This document shows positions 40,667 to 49,336 of a stretch of 64,000 nt of DNA, piece after piece. Origin of the DNA: Citrobacter sp. JGM124 (GTDB lineage Bacteria; Pseudomonadota; Gammaproteobacteria; Enterobacterales; Enterobacteriaceae); contig NZ_JAERJD010000010.1 in NCBI RefSeq assembly GCF_018257795.1, positions 105,353 through 169,352 on the forward strand, given 5' to 3'. The position numbers and the translations under genes are program-made. Under the pieces are notes generated by a model that saw nothing but the letters and a program-made list of their open reading frames with translations, ran no database searches and was not told the DNA's origin. The first letter of the stretch is position 1. Every line of letters starts with the position of its first letter.

Positions 40667-40960
40667 ATGGATAACATAAATGAAGATCTTCGTAAAAATT
40701 GGAATCGAATCGATATTGTTGCTGCGCTTCATAAATCAGGCGTAACAATGCGTGAATTGTCTGTTCAGGCAGGACTTAAACCTGATTCGCTAAAGAACGC
40801 GTTAGCACGACCTTACCCGAGAGGAGAGAGGATTATTGCATCAGCTCTTAAACTTAAACCAGAGGATATTTGGCCCGAGCGTTATAGCAATCAACGTAAA
40901 AAAACTGCCTCTAGTAAAGAAGGTATATACCTGCCATTTGATGAAATTCACCCGGAATAA
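40667..40960 (+). CDS. Ner/Nlp-family winged-helix DNA-binding protein
   Basis: 97 residues. The Ner-like region runs NWNRIDIVAALHKSGVTMRE then LSVQAGLKPDSLKNALARPY, with the closing PEDIWPERY typical of Ner/Nlp/SfsB. In Mu-like phages Ner is an early repressor; here, opposite a CI-like gene, a two-repressor switch is plausible. Function in the island is inferred only. Confidence 0.85.
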   Translation: MDNINEDLRKNWNRIDIVAALHKSGVTMRELSVQAGLKPDSLKNALARPYPRGERIIASALKLKPEDIWPERYSNQRKKTASSKEGIYLPFDEIHPE

Positions 40961-41038
40961 TTTTTTAGTAAGAAAAAATACGCCATATTTCTATATATCA
41001 AATCAAATTGAGAACGTAAATATATACAAGGAATTACA

Positions 41039-41329
41039 GTGAAAACTACATATTTTAAAATTAATAATTTCAAAAAGTCTCTTATCATATTTATCCCACT
41101 TATCGCAGTAATACTCACAGGTTGTGACTCGCCAGAGAAAAGAAAGTTTATGCTTAGTTGTAAGCTTGCAACACGTAATGGATCTATATGTTCATGTACA
41201 TGGGAAAAAATGAACGCTATTTATCCTTCTAAATTACTCAAGGCTATTGGCGAAGAAAAAGCAATTGCACCACGTGGTTTTGAGCAAAACATGACGAACT
41301 CCATGAAACAATGTGTACGTGAAGAATAG
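41039..41329 (+). CDS. Predicted small lipoprotein, Cys-rich
   Basis: 96 residues from a GTG start with AAGGAA upstream. Residues about 13-29 are a signal segment (SLIIFIPLIAVILTGC) ending in the lipobox LTGC, so a lipid-anchored protein is likely. The mature part has five further cysteines (LSCKLA, GSICSCTW, MKQCVRE). Not recognised. It is first of three small envelope-type genes between 41039 and 42322. Confidence 0.7.
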   Translation: MKTTYFKINNFKKSLIIFIPLIAVILTGCDSPEKRKFMLSCKLATRNGSICSCTWEKMNAIYPSKLLKAIGEEKAIAPRGFEQNMTNSMKQCVREE

Positions 41330-41372
41330 ATATGATTTATCGACGTTTATTTAAAAACGTGAGGATATTTAT

Positions 41373-41687
41373 ATGCGGTTTACAGCAATAAAACATTTAA
41401 CCATCTCATTTACTCTGTCATTAGTTGTTGTCTTATTTAATGTATTTTCATCAACGGAAAATATTTATAGTTTTTGGCATGGTATCGAAATACTGTTTTG
41501 GTTAACAGTTGGTCCAGGTTTAGGGATGTTAATTAGTGATATTGTTCGGCAATGGTTAATACCCGATGCTATATATACTCGTGAAGGTACTATAGGAATA
41601 TTTAAAGCTAAAATATTCTGGTCCATTGGGCCTCAGTTTATCGGTTGGTTACTTGGACTATTAGCTATCTCAGAACAATTGAATTAG
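41373..41687 (+). CDS. Small membrane protein, three predicted helices
   Basis: 104 residues with hydrophobic stretches at about 9-27, 36-57 and 84-100. Not recognised. It starts 43 bp after the lipoprotein gene on the same strand and is AT-rich like its neighbours, so a common transcript is likely. No export signal beyond the first helix. Confidence 0.65.
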   Translation: MRFTAIKHLTISFTLSLVVVLFNVFSSTENIYSFWHGIEILFWLTVGPGLGMLISDIVRQWLIPDAIYTREGTIGIFKAKIFWSIGPQFIGWLLGLLAISEQLN

Positions 41688-41836
41688 TAATTTTTATTTA
41701 TCTCCATAGACTCTTTATATTGTAAACAAAACTGTGTGATTAGTTTTTCTTTCCAATGAAAATATTAATTTATCGTGGTAAATAATTGGCTTAATAAATT
41801 TTATATGATGATGATTGAAAATAGAGGAATAGATAA

Positions 41837-42322
41837 GTGGAAAATGTTAATGAACTAAAAATTGAAATAAATACAAAGGTAATGAATTTTGTATTGCTGA
41901 CTGTTGTAACCGGTGGTATTTACCCCATGATGTGGTTATATCTGAATCAGTCAAAACTAACTGAAATCATGAATAATCAATTTATTGCAAAAGACTTTCC
42001 TCTTTGGCTGGCCATTGTTACTGGATTAGGATGGTTATTGTCAGATATTGGTATCGCTATTAGTGATGATATAACGATATTAGACCAGGTGGCAAATATC
42101 CTGTCGTTTTCTTCAGCTGTAATGATTATCGTTTGGGCTTTTAAAGCTAAAACAGCCTTACAGGCTTATGCTTTAAATAAATTTAAATTTAAATTTGAAT
42201 TGAAGATGAGTCCATTCTACACGTTTATTTTTAGCATATATTATATTGTTTATTGCATTAATGCTATGGAATCAGAGTTGCAGAAACACAACATTATTTA
42301 TAGTAAGAAAACAGCCGAATAG
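41837..42322 (+). CDS. Membrane protein, DUF4234-like
   Basis: 161 residues starting at a GTG behind AGAGGA. The N-terminus (NFVLLTVVTGGIYPMMWLY) has the pattern of DUF4234-type proteins. About four membrane segments: 17-35, 49-68, 84-105 and 130-145. The function is unknown. It is the last of the three small envelope genes and is followed by a strong terminator. Confidence 0.65.
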   Translation: MENVNELKIEINTKVMNFVLLTVVTGGIYPMMWLYLNQSKLTEIMNNQFIAKDFPLWLAIVTGLGWLLSDIGIAISDDITILDQVANILSFSSAVMIIVWAFKAKTALQAYALNKFKFKFELKMSPFYTFIFSIYYIVYCINAMESELQKHNIIYSKKTAE

Positions 42323-42332
42323 ATTGTCTGAC

Positions 42333-42379
42333 GAAAGTAGATGCTCGCCGTTACAGGGGAGCATCTACTTTCTTCTTTT
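42333..42379 (+). terminator. Terminator after the small membrane genes
   Basis: GAAAGTAGATGCTC (42333-42346) pairs perfectly with GAGCATCTACTTTC (42359-42372), and a T-rich tail follows. On the other strand it lies across the 3' end of the AlbA_2-like fragment. Confidence 0.85.
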
Positions 42380-42509
42380 TGTTTTTTCTTCTGTATTTGT
42401 TGGGGGGTATATTGTCGAAGGAAATTGGAAGGCGTGTATCATCACGCTTAAACTCAACTCCGGAGCTTTCTCTGCTAGCAATTATCTCCAGTAATTCGCT
42501 TTTAAGCAT
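42351..42509 (-). pseudogene. 52-codon fragment: N-terminus of a Schlafen/AlbA_2-type gene
   Basis: I translated this short frame by hand. It opens MLKSELLEIIASRESSGVEF and KRDD, the usual start of the Schlafen AlbA_2 (AAA_4) family of DNA/RNA-interacting proteins, where KRDD is normally followed by a long conserved domain. Here the similarity stops after about residue 25 and the rest is Lys/Arg-rich and ends in the terminator hairpin. It lies 20 bp beyond the trlF-like gene on the same strand. Most likely the stump of a lost gene of the defence operon. Confidence 0.6.
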
Positions 42510-42529
42510 GGCTGACTCTCGCTTTTCTG

Positions 42530-45181
42530 TTATTTAAACCCGTATTTTTCCCGGCGTTGATTAAAAGCACTTTGACCACCTTCGAGAATATTCGCCGCCA
42601 AGCGTTGGATCTCCGGTAAATCAATAGCCCCTTGCTGCTCAGGAAGAATACGCCCTTTGCCCTCTTCTACGCTCAATACACCAATCCACTCAGCATCACC
42701 GAAAACCGGTATGTTAGCGTTATGTGTTGCAAATAAAAACTGCCGGGACAGCTTCGCCTTGCGCAGCTCTGTCACTATGCGTTCTGCAATAAATGCGTTA
42801 TCTAGGTTATCTTCCGGCTGATCGAGGATCAGTGGATCTTGATTTTCCAATAACAATAAATGCAAGACAGCTGTACACTGTTGCCCGGTAGATAGTTCAT
42901 CAATATGACGCCAGAGAACACCGCCACCGTCATGCATTACATTCAGCTCAATTTGCATCGTATCCGGTAGTGATAATGCTTCCAGTTCCAGAAGCTGTTT
43001 TTCACTCAAGCGCAACAATGCCTGCGCGACGGTCGGCGTTATCCCCCACCCAGCATTATGCAAAGCTAATTCACCACACCGGATACTCTCAACCAGATTC
43101 TCCGGTGTAAAATCATGCTCCATCACCCAAGCAAGCCGCCGTGGACCAACCCCTTCCAGATTACATTGCTCCAGAAAATGCAACAGAGGTTGACGATCGC
43201 CTTCTGGCTGCAAATTGAGCCTCACTTTTTCATCTAGTTTTCTGTTCAGGCGTTTGACTGATTTCGCCAACGTAGCGGAACGTTGAGAACGCGCCTGGAT
43301 AAGTTCCAGAAGTAATCTTTTTCGCTGCAGGTATAGCTCATCAAGTTGTTTTTGCCTATTCTCCAGAGCCGTTGCTTTAGGACGAATAGAAGCAATCTGG
43401 CGTAACAACATTTGATAATCTGCACCAATTTGTCGCCCGCTTTTTCCCTGGCTGGCCGGAATATCTTTAAAAGCCTTTTCAAGTTGAGCTTCTTCTGCAC
43501 CGATTAAACCTGATAGCTCGCTTTGTAAAGGAGCAAGCTCTGCTGATGAATGCTGAACAACCTCATCCAGTTGCTGGACTAATACCGCCGTCTGCTCCTG
43601 CACCCGCTGGAGTACATCACGCTGTTGGATAAGAAGAGGCTGATGCGGCAGAACATTGATCACCGCATCGCTGAGATAAGCTAGATCGGGGAGGCTATTT
43701 TTTAATGTTAGAAGAGCATCCTTTACTCTGGACAATTCTTCCTGATGGCGTGAACTAAGCTGCTTTTCTTTTTCCAGCAAGGGAACGATTTTGAGTTTTT
43801 CATCCAGACCAAGTTGTTTAAATTGTTCCTCCTGCTCCAGTAATTTGGGCAGACGTGCAACTTCAAGCTCTGCCTCCGCTTTTTGCTCTAGAGCATTAAG
43901 TATAGTCAGGCGGCTATCTCCAAGGCGAGTCAACGCTTTGTTGATAATCACATCGAACTGGTTATGGTCACCTTCAAGAAACCGCTCCACTAAATGATTG
44001 CGGCTCTGCGCATCACGAGTCATTTCGTAAATTTCGTTCTGACCGTATAACTCCAGCCCAGGAAGTAAATCATCCGGAGAATAAGGAGACACATTACCTT
44101 CATTGTCCGTTACGATGGATTGCCCACCAAATTTGCGGCTAATGGTAAATGCACGCCCCTGCATTGCAGCAGAGCGGACCTTCAGTTGGACCAGAGCACC
44201 ATTCCCCAGGTTGCTCTTAATAATTGCGCTATGCTGCTTTTGTGCTGAATCACCAAAAGACTGTTTACCCAAGGCGAAACGAATAGCCTCCAGCAAAGTC
44301 GATTTACCTGTTCCGCGACCACCAATTACAGCATTAAGATGGTCGGAAAAAGTAATATTGGTCTCATCCAAATACCCACCAATAAAACGGATATTTTCAA
44401 TTGCCGAAGCATAGCTATGCGGCTTATCTGCATTCAGGCGCACCCGTGATTCAGGATCTAAAAATGCCTGTTTAAATGAGCAAAAACATGGCTTGGTCAT
44501 TTTTATCAGGCAAGATGCTCCTGCTGTTTTAATTTCTTCAGGCTGAGCAACATCTGCTGCGTTGATAATGGCAATAGACCGCTCACGACGATAATCAGGG
44601 AGTTTATTCAGGATGGCTTTCCGGTAAAAATCATCCTCAACCCCTTTTAAGTCATCAACCGTTCCAGGAATCTGCGCTGCCAACAATGCTCTTTCTTTCC
44701 ATACATGGTTCATACGGCATTTCAGTACACCATTATCATGAGTGCTATGCGCTGCAAAAATAAATCCCTCCAGATCATCTACTTTTTCAATGATCTGCAC
44801 AGCACTGAGCTTTGATGGTGAAATACAGTCATCGGGGTCTTCATACCCCAAATTACTCAAATAACGTTCCAGCTCTTGCACTGTCCGATTTTCATCAAAC
44901 AAACAAACAAAATGAATTTTCTCACTGGAGCAAATCTCAAAACCAGGAAAAACAACAATACCATGTTCATTAAAGAGCTGACGAAGTCTGTCCACCGCAT
45001 CCACAGCACCATGATCAGCAATACCAACAACCTGAACCCCAGCTTCAAGACATGCCTCCAGCAGCTGCTGGTTGTAGACCTCTTCGCTGAGTGATTCTTT
45101 GCCGCGATATTTGTTATAGCCCGCAGGGTTTACCTGCAAAGCGCATTTAAAAAACTCAGCTTTAGTCCAGTTCACAGACAT
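42530..45181 (-). CDS. PHP-SMC (TrlF-type) ATPase linked to the type I RM operon
   Basis: 883 residues. The N-terminal part (about 1-230) resembles a PHP phosphoesterase domain (VVGIADHGAVDAV; FIFAAHSTHD); a RecN/SMC-like ATPase follows: Walker A NAVIGGRGTGKSTLLEAI near residue 290, a coiled-coil middle (about 420-660), signature ELSTGQQCTA, Walker B PLILDQPEDNLDN and the switch His in FLFATHN. The expected first PHP motif HxH reads ALQVNP (Gln, Asn). It lies 52 bp after hsdR on the same strand. A defence role is inferred from family and context; the exact activity is unknown. Confidence 0.82.
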   Translation of the reverse strand: MSVNWTKAEFFKCALQVNPAGYNKYRGKESLSEEVYNQQLLEACLEAGVQVVGIADHGAVDAVDRLRQLFNEHGIVVFPGFEICSSEKIHFVCLFDENRTVQELERYLSNLGYEDPDDCISPSKLSAVQIIEKVDDLEGFIFAAHSTHDNGVLKCRMNHVWKERALLAAQIPGTVDDLKGVEDDFYRKAILNKLPDYRRERSIAIINAADVAQPEEIKTAGASCLIKMTKPCFCSFKQAFLDPESRVRLNADKPHSYASAIENIRFIGGYLDETNITFSDHLNAVIGGRGTGKSTLLEAIRFALGKQSFGDSAQKQHSAIIKSNLGNGALVQLKVRSAAMQGRAFTISRKFGGQSIVTDNEGNVSPYSPDDLLPGLELYGQNEIYEMTRDAQSRNHLVERFLEGDHNQFDVIINKALTRLGDSRLTILNALEQKAEAELEVARLPKLLEQEEQFKQLGLDEKLKIVPLLEKEKQLSSRHQEELSRVKDALLTLKNSLPDLAYLSDAVINVLPHQPLLIQQRDVLQRVQEQTAVLVQQLDEVVQHSSAELAPLQSELSGLIGAEEAQLEKAFKDIPASQGKSGRQIGADYQMLLRQIASIRPKATALENRQKQLDELYLQRKRLLLELIQARSQRSATLAKSVKRLNRKLDEKVRLNLQPEGDRQPLLHFLEQCNLEGVGPRRLAWVMEHDFTPENLVESIRCGELALHNAGWGITPTVAQALLRLSEKQLLELEALSLPDTMQIELNVMHDGGGVLWRHIDELSTGQQCTAVLHLLLLENQDPLILDQPEDNLDNAFIAERIVTELRKAKLSRQFLFATHNANIPVFGDAEWIGVLSVEEGKGRILPEQQGAIDLPEIQRLAANILEGGQSAFNQRREKYGFK

Positions 45182-45233
45182 CGTCAGGCCCCTTATCTAT
45201 CTGGTGGTTCACTACTCATAGTAAATAGTACGC

Positions 45234-48149
45234 TTAAAAACCCTGCATGCCGTTGATAAAGGTATTAATCACGCCACAAACCTTATCATAGACACGTTTA
45301 AGGACCGTCTTCCTTTCAAGGATCCTGGGCGTCCATGTAAGGGTCCTGGCTACTTCATCCTCACGTGGAGCAATATCGGTAAACAGGTAGTTATCAAGCA
45401 AGGTAGCAACTTTACTTTCATCCAGATTTTCCTCAGCACATAGCGTTGCAACTGCTTTACGTTTTTCACGTTCAACGTAGGTTTCAAAGGCCTGGGTAAT
45501 ATCTTCATCATGTGAAACATGCAGCAGGTTTTCTTCGATGAAGTTATCAATCAGTTCGCGTTTGCTGCGCAGCGTGACGTCACTGTCAACGATATCCATG
45601 ACCTTCTTCTTCTGCTCCTGCTGCGCTTCTGGTGGCATAGCCTGGATGCCAGCCAGTAGTCTCAGTATATAGCCGACATTAATTTCATCACGATGAATCA
45701 GCGACACTTCAAAATCGACCTCATCCAGAATCGAGACTTTATCTTTGCCAGTGCGTTTTTTCACCTTGTCATAAATATCGAGATATTTACTGGTGTAATC
45801 GGCAAGAGTCTGATCTGATAAAGGCTTACTCACTTCATCAAAATCAGCAAAGCTCTCCAAGATATTCTTCAGTCGCATCATGTCGCGGAAAGCCGTCACA
45901 AAAGCAAGCTGAGCTTTTTCATCAGGGAGGTTGTCCACGCTTTCCACTGTAGGTGTCAGGGTCAACAGGGTATCTACAGCAGCCTGATAGTCGCTCAGGT
46001 ACTCCTCAAAAGGTTTAACTAGCACGACTGAGGAGGCGTCTTTATTCGAGAACAGTGCGATAGCATCGTCAGTGGCTTTCTTGAGATTGCGGAAGCAGAC
46101 GATGTTACCGTGGCTTTTCTTCTCATTAAGAATACGGTTGGTACGGGAGAATGCCTGTATTAGCCCGTGAAAACGCAGGTTTTTATCCACGTAAAGCGTA
46201 TTAAGGCTGGGACTATCAAATCCCGTCAGGAACATATTGACCACCAGCAGGATATCGATGCCTTTCTCTTTGGTTCGCTGGGCAATGTTTTTGTAATAAT
46301 TGTAAAAGCTTTGCGAATCATTAGCTGAATAGCTGGTGCCATACAGCGTATTGTAATCTTTGATGGAGCTGTCCAGATGGTCCCTACTGGAGATATCGAT
46401 TTTCCCGCCCTGAGGCAGGCTGATATCTTCTTCATCCAGTAAGCCGTTAACCGCTTCCTTATCGCTTTTGTCCGCTTCGTTGGCGGCATAAGTAAAGATT
46501 GTTGCGATACGCAGCGGCTTGTAATCCGGATCGACCTGCTGAAGCTTTGTTTGTTTATCTTTAAAGAGGTTGTAGTACTTAATCAGCATGTCCACCGATC
46601 CCACGCAAAACATTGCGGTAAACTCGCGGTTTCGGGTCTTGGCGTTGTGGTGAGCCAGAATATAGTCGGTTATCTTGCCCAGCCGGATCTCGCTTTCCAT
46701 GACTTCTTTGGTGTCGATATCCTCCACATTGATGTCGATCTCATTGCTGGTCTCTTTGCGGCGATAGGTCCCCACATACTCCACGGCAAAACGTAAGACG
46801 TTCTCATCACGAATCGCATCGACAATGACATACTTGTGCAGGCATTTTTCAAACAACGTCTCAGTGGTCTGTTTGATGCCATTAGTAATATTGACGTTGT
46901 CGGCAAAAATCGGCGTCCCGGTAAAGCCAAACAGCTGCGCATTTTCAAAGAAATTTACGATAGCTTTATGCGTGTCACCGAACTGGCTGCGATGGCACTC
47001 GTCGAAGATAAAGACAATCCGCTCTTTTCGCAGGTGCTCCAGCTGTGTCTTATAGCCTTCATGAGTAATGGCATTGTTTAGTTTCTGAATAGTGGTCAGC
47101 GTCAGTTTGCTGTTATTAGTCCTGAGATGCTTAATCAGCGTACTGGTATTGTTGGTTGTATCTACGCTGTCTTTAGCGAAGCTGTTGAATTCCTTGGCTG
47201 TCTGGTAATCCAGATCGCGACGATCAACGACGAAAATAACCCGATCAACTTCAGGCATGGAAATGATCACCTGACTGGCCTTAAAGCTGGTTAACGTTTT
47301 CCCACTACCTGTAGTATGCCAGATATAGCCATTGCGGGGCCTGCCCTGTAGATGAAGGCTGTCCTTAACATGGCGGATCATCGCTTCACAGGCGTAGTAT
47401 TGATAGGGTCGCATGACCATCAGGCACTTACGGGTTTCGTTCAGCACCGTGTAGTGAGTGATCATTTTTGCAATGTGACAAACTTTCAGGAAGGCTTCGG
47501 TAAACTTCTCCAGTGACTTAATGGATTCATTTTTCTCGTCTGTCCAGAAGAAGGTCTGCTCGAAATGGTTCGCACGATTATTGGCGTAATATTTGGTATC
47601 AACGCCGTTACTGATAATAAACAGCTGAACATACTGGAACAGGCCACTGCCTACCCAGAATGCATCCCGATGGTAACGGTCAATCTGATTAAAGGCTTCT
47701 TTCAGGCCCAGTCCACGGCGCTTAAGCTCAATCTGTACCAGTGGCAGGCCATTAATCAACAGCGTAACGTCAAAGCGCGTTTTGCGTGTGTTTTGCTCAG
47801 CGTTGAACTGCTTAACCTGACGGGTGACCTGAAACTCGTTCTGGCACCACTCATCTTTATTAATAAAGCTAAGCCATTTCTCCGTACCGTCATCACGCAA
47901 TAACTGGTAGCGATCGCGCAGGATTCTGGCGCGATCGATCACTTCATTACCTTTGGTCAAATGCAGAAAAACACGGTTAAATTCGCTGTCAGTCAGTGGG
48001 GTGGCCTCCAGCCGATTGTGAATTTCAATCTGCTTGCGCAGGTTGGCTTTCATACTGGATTCATCGGTCACATTCACTAGTTCATAGTGCATACCAACCA
48101 GTTGATTAACCAGCTGCGTTTCTAACTCGTATTCGCTTTGCGTTGCCAT
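45234..48149 (-). CDS. hsdR: HsdR, type I restriction endonuclease subunit
   Basis: 971 residues. The start at 48149 (MATQSEYELETQLVNQLVGM) is chosen because an ATG at 48200 lies in a terminator-like hairpin. The PD-(D/E)XK nuclease has Asp127 and Glu141-Lys143 (RFDVTLLINGLPLVQIELKR). The SF2 motor has IWHTTGSGKT (Walker A), FIFDECHRSQFG (DEAD-box type), FGFTGTP and NRILNEK. It translocates DNA and cuts unmodified DNA with HsdM2S. The length and N-terminus are of EcoR124-like type. Confidence 0.96.
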   Translation of the reverse strand: MATQSEYELETQLVNQLVGMHYELVNVTDESSMKANLRKQIEIHNRLEATPLTDSEFNRVFLHLTKGNEVIDRARILRDRYQLLRDDGTEKWLSFINKDEWCQNEFQVTRQVKQFNAEQNTRKTRFDVTLLINGLPLVQIELKRRGLGLKEAFNQIDRYHRDAFWVGSGLFQYVQLFIISNGVDTKYYANNRANHFEQTFFWTDEKNESIKSLEKFTEAFLKVCHIAKMITHYTVLNETRKCLMVMRPYQYYACEAMIRHVKDSLHLQGRPRNGYIWHTTGSGKTLTSFKASQVIISMPEVDRVIFVVDRRDLDYQTAKEFNSFAKDSVDTTNNTSTLIKHLRTNNSKLTLTTIQKLNNAITHEGYKTQLEHLRKERIVFIFDECHRSQFGDTHKAIVNFFENAQLFGFTGTPIFADNVNITNGIKQTTETLFEKCLHKYVIVDAIRDENVLRFAVEYVGTYRRKETSNEIDINVEDIDTKEVMESEIRLGKITDYILAHHNAKTRNREFTAMFCVGSVDMLIKYYNLFKDKQTKLQQVDPDYKPLRIATIFTYAANEADKSDKEAVNGLLDEEDISLPQGGKIDISSRDHLDSSIKDYNTLYGTSYSANDSQSFYNYYKNIAQRTKEKGIDILLVVNMFLTGFDSPSLNTLYVDKNLRFHGLIQAFSRTNRILNEKKSHGNIVCFRNLKKATDDAIALFSNKDASSVVLVKPFEEYLSDYQAAVDTLLTLTPTVESVDNLPDEKAQLAFVTAFRDMMRLKNILESFADFDEVSKPLSDQTLADYTSKYLDIYDKVKKRTGKDKVSILDEVDFEVSLIHRDEINVGYILRLLAGIQAMPPEAQQEQKKKVMDIVDSDVTLRSKRELIDNFIEENLLHVSHDEDITQAFETYVEREKRKAVATLCAEENLDESKVATLLDNYLFTDIAPREDEVARTLTWTPRILERKTVLKRVYDKVCGVINTFINGMQGF

Positions 48150-48175
48150 CGGTATATTGAGCCTTTTTCTGGGAA

Positions 48176-48200
48176 TAAAAGCCCGATATCGATCGGGCAA
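48176..48200 (-). terminator. Terminator-like hairpin between hsdS and hsdR
   Basis: On the minus strand GCCCGAT (48198-48192) pairs with ATCGGGC (48187-48181) around CGAT, then TTTTATT follows. It starts 10 bp after the hsdS stop and precedes hsdR by 27 bp, so it should reduce read-through from hsdMS into hsdR. Confidence 0.75.
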
Positions 48201-48208
48201 GAAGATAT

Positions 48209-49336
48209 TTAGACGAGCATCTGCTGGAGCATGCCTTGCTTCCAGTTTTTTACTTTATCTAGTTCTATTTTTTTCGCGGTTATTTTATCATCAATAATAG
48301 AAAGGAAATTGGCTATTTTAGCTTGTTCAGACAAACTTGGATAAGGTAAATCTAAACTTGCAAAAGCCTGATAACTTATCTGCTTTCCGTCCCGTATACC
48401 GACAACAGTTTGGCTAAGTTCCTCGATAAAACTATCTTTTTTTAAGAAAAATCGATAAAAACCATCAATTATTAGCTTTGTGCTTTTAAGCACCGTATAC
48501 GCAGGGCTACAAATACCCTCTAGATGCGAGTACTCAATCCCACCTTGAAATGAACGCAAACTAATAACAAAATCCCCAGCATCAATTTTTTTATATGTAT
48601 TAATACTGGCCTGGCTACTTTTTATATCAATATTTATACTATCTCTGTTAACAACACCATATTCTTGTGTCACTGCTAAAATGGGCAGATCACCATCATG
48701 TTTTTTATTGCTACTATTCTTAAATAACTCGCCTGCATTAACGTAGTCCCAATCAGGAAACTCCTCATCATTATCATCTTTGAATCTAAACTCCTGATTA
48801 AAAAGTTTCTGCATCATGCCTTTTTTGTATTTACATAGCAGTTCGTACTGTTTTTCCAATAGTGTGATTTTATTGTCGACAGAGGAAAAAAAAACGGCGA
48901 TTTTATTTTGCTCTTTTGCTTTTGGAACTGCTATTTTTATTTTTTTTAGCTTATCTATAGAAAGTCCTGGTTGTGCAGATGACTCTGATATTCTATTAAG
49001 ATTTAGGTGCCTTAATTTTTGAGCGAGAAATCCAGTATCATTTTCAGTGTTAGCTTGGCAGGCAATGGCATGTTCTGAAATATAGACTTCACCATTGACA
49101 ATATTAACATTTCCACACAATGCACCTTGTCGGCCAATTAGAAAGTATTCACCAGAATGCGTATATTGATCAGTATATCCTCTTAAACCATTACCACCAT
49201 AAACAGGATAACTACCCAACGGGTATATTGCCTCAGAAGTAATACTCTTCCCACTTTTAAATGTCGAAAAGAGATTGTCTAGCTTTTTTTCTTTCCATTG
49301 TTCATCAAACTCTTTGAATCGTAGCTTCGGCACCAT
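48209..49336 (-). CDS. hsdS: HsdS, type I specificity subunit (two recognition domains)
   Basis: 375 residues from the ATG overlapping the hsdM stop as TGATG. Two target-recognition domains (about 15-130 and 200-320) each precede a conserved helix: FFSSVDNKITLLEKQYELLC and FLSIIDDKITAKKIELDKVK. The first domain shows FKSGKSI and YGGNGLRGYT. It sets the methylation and restriction sequence. The recognition domains are AT-rich compared with hsdM, as is usual for exchangeable S genes. Confidence 0.95.
   Translation of the reverse strand: MVPKLRFKEFDEQWKEKKLDNLFSTFKSGKSITSEAIYPLGSYPVYGGNGLRGYTDQYTHSGEYFLIGRQGALCGNVNIVNGEVYISEHAIACQANTENDTGFLAQKLRHLNLNRISESSAQPGLSIDKLKKIKIAVPKAKEQNKIAVFFSSVDNKITLLEKQYELLCKYKKGMMQKLFNQEFRFKDDNDEEFPDWDYVNAGELFKNSSNKKHDGDLPILAVTQEYGVVNRDSINIDIKSSQASINTYKKIDAGDFVISLRSFQGGIEYSHLEGICSPAYTVLKSTKLIIDGFYRFFLKKDSFIEELSQTVVGIRDGKQISYQAFASLDLPYPSLSEQAKIANFLSIIDDKITAKKIELDKVKNWKQGMLQQMLV

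Noticed and set aside
48150..48200. Longer HsdR start (MPDRYRAF...)
   Set aside because: The codons lie in a terminator-like hairpin and the peptide is not HsdR-like; the ATG at 48149 fits the family start.
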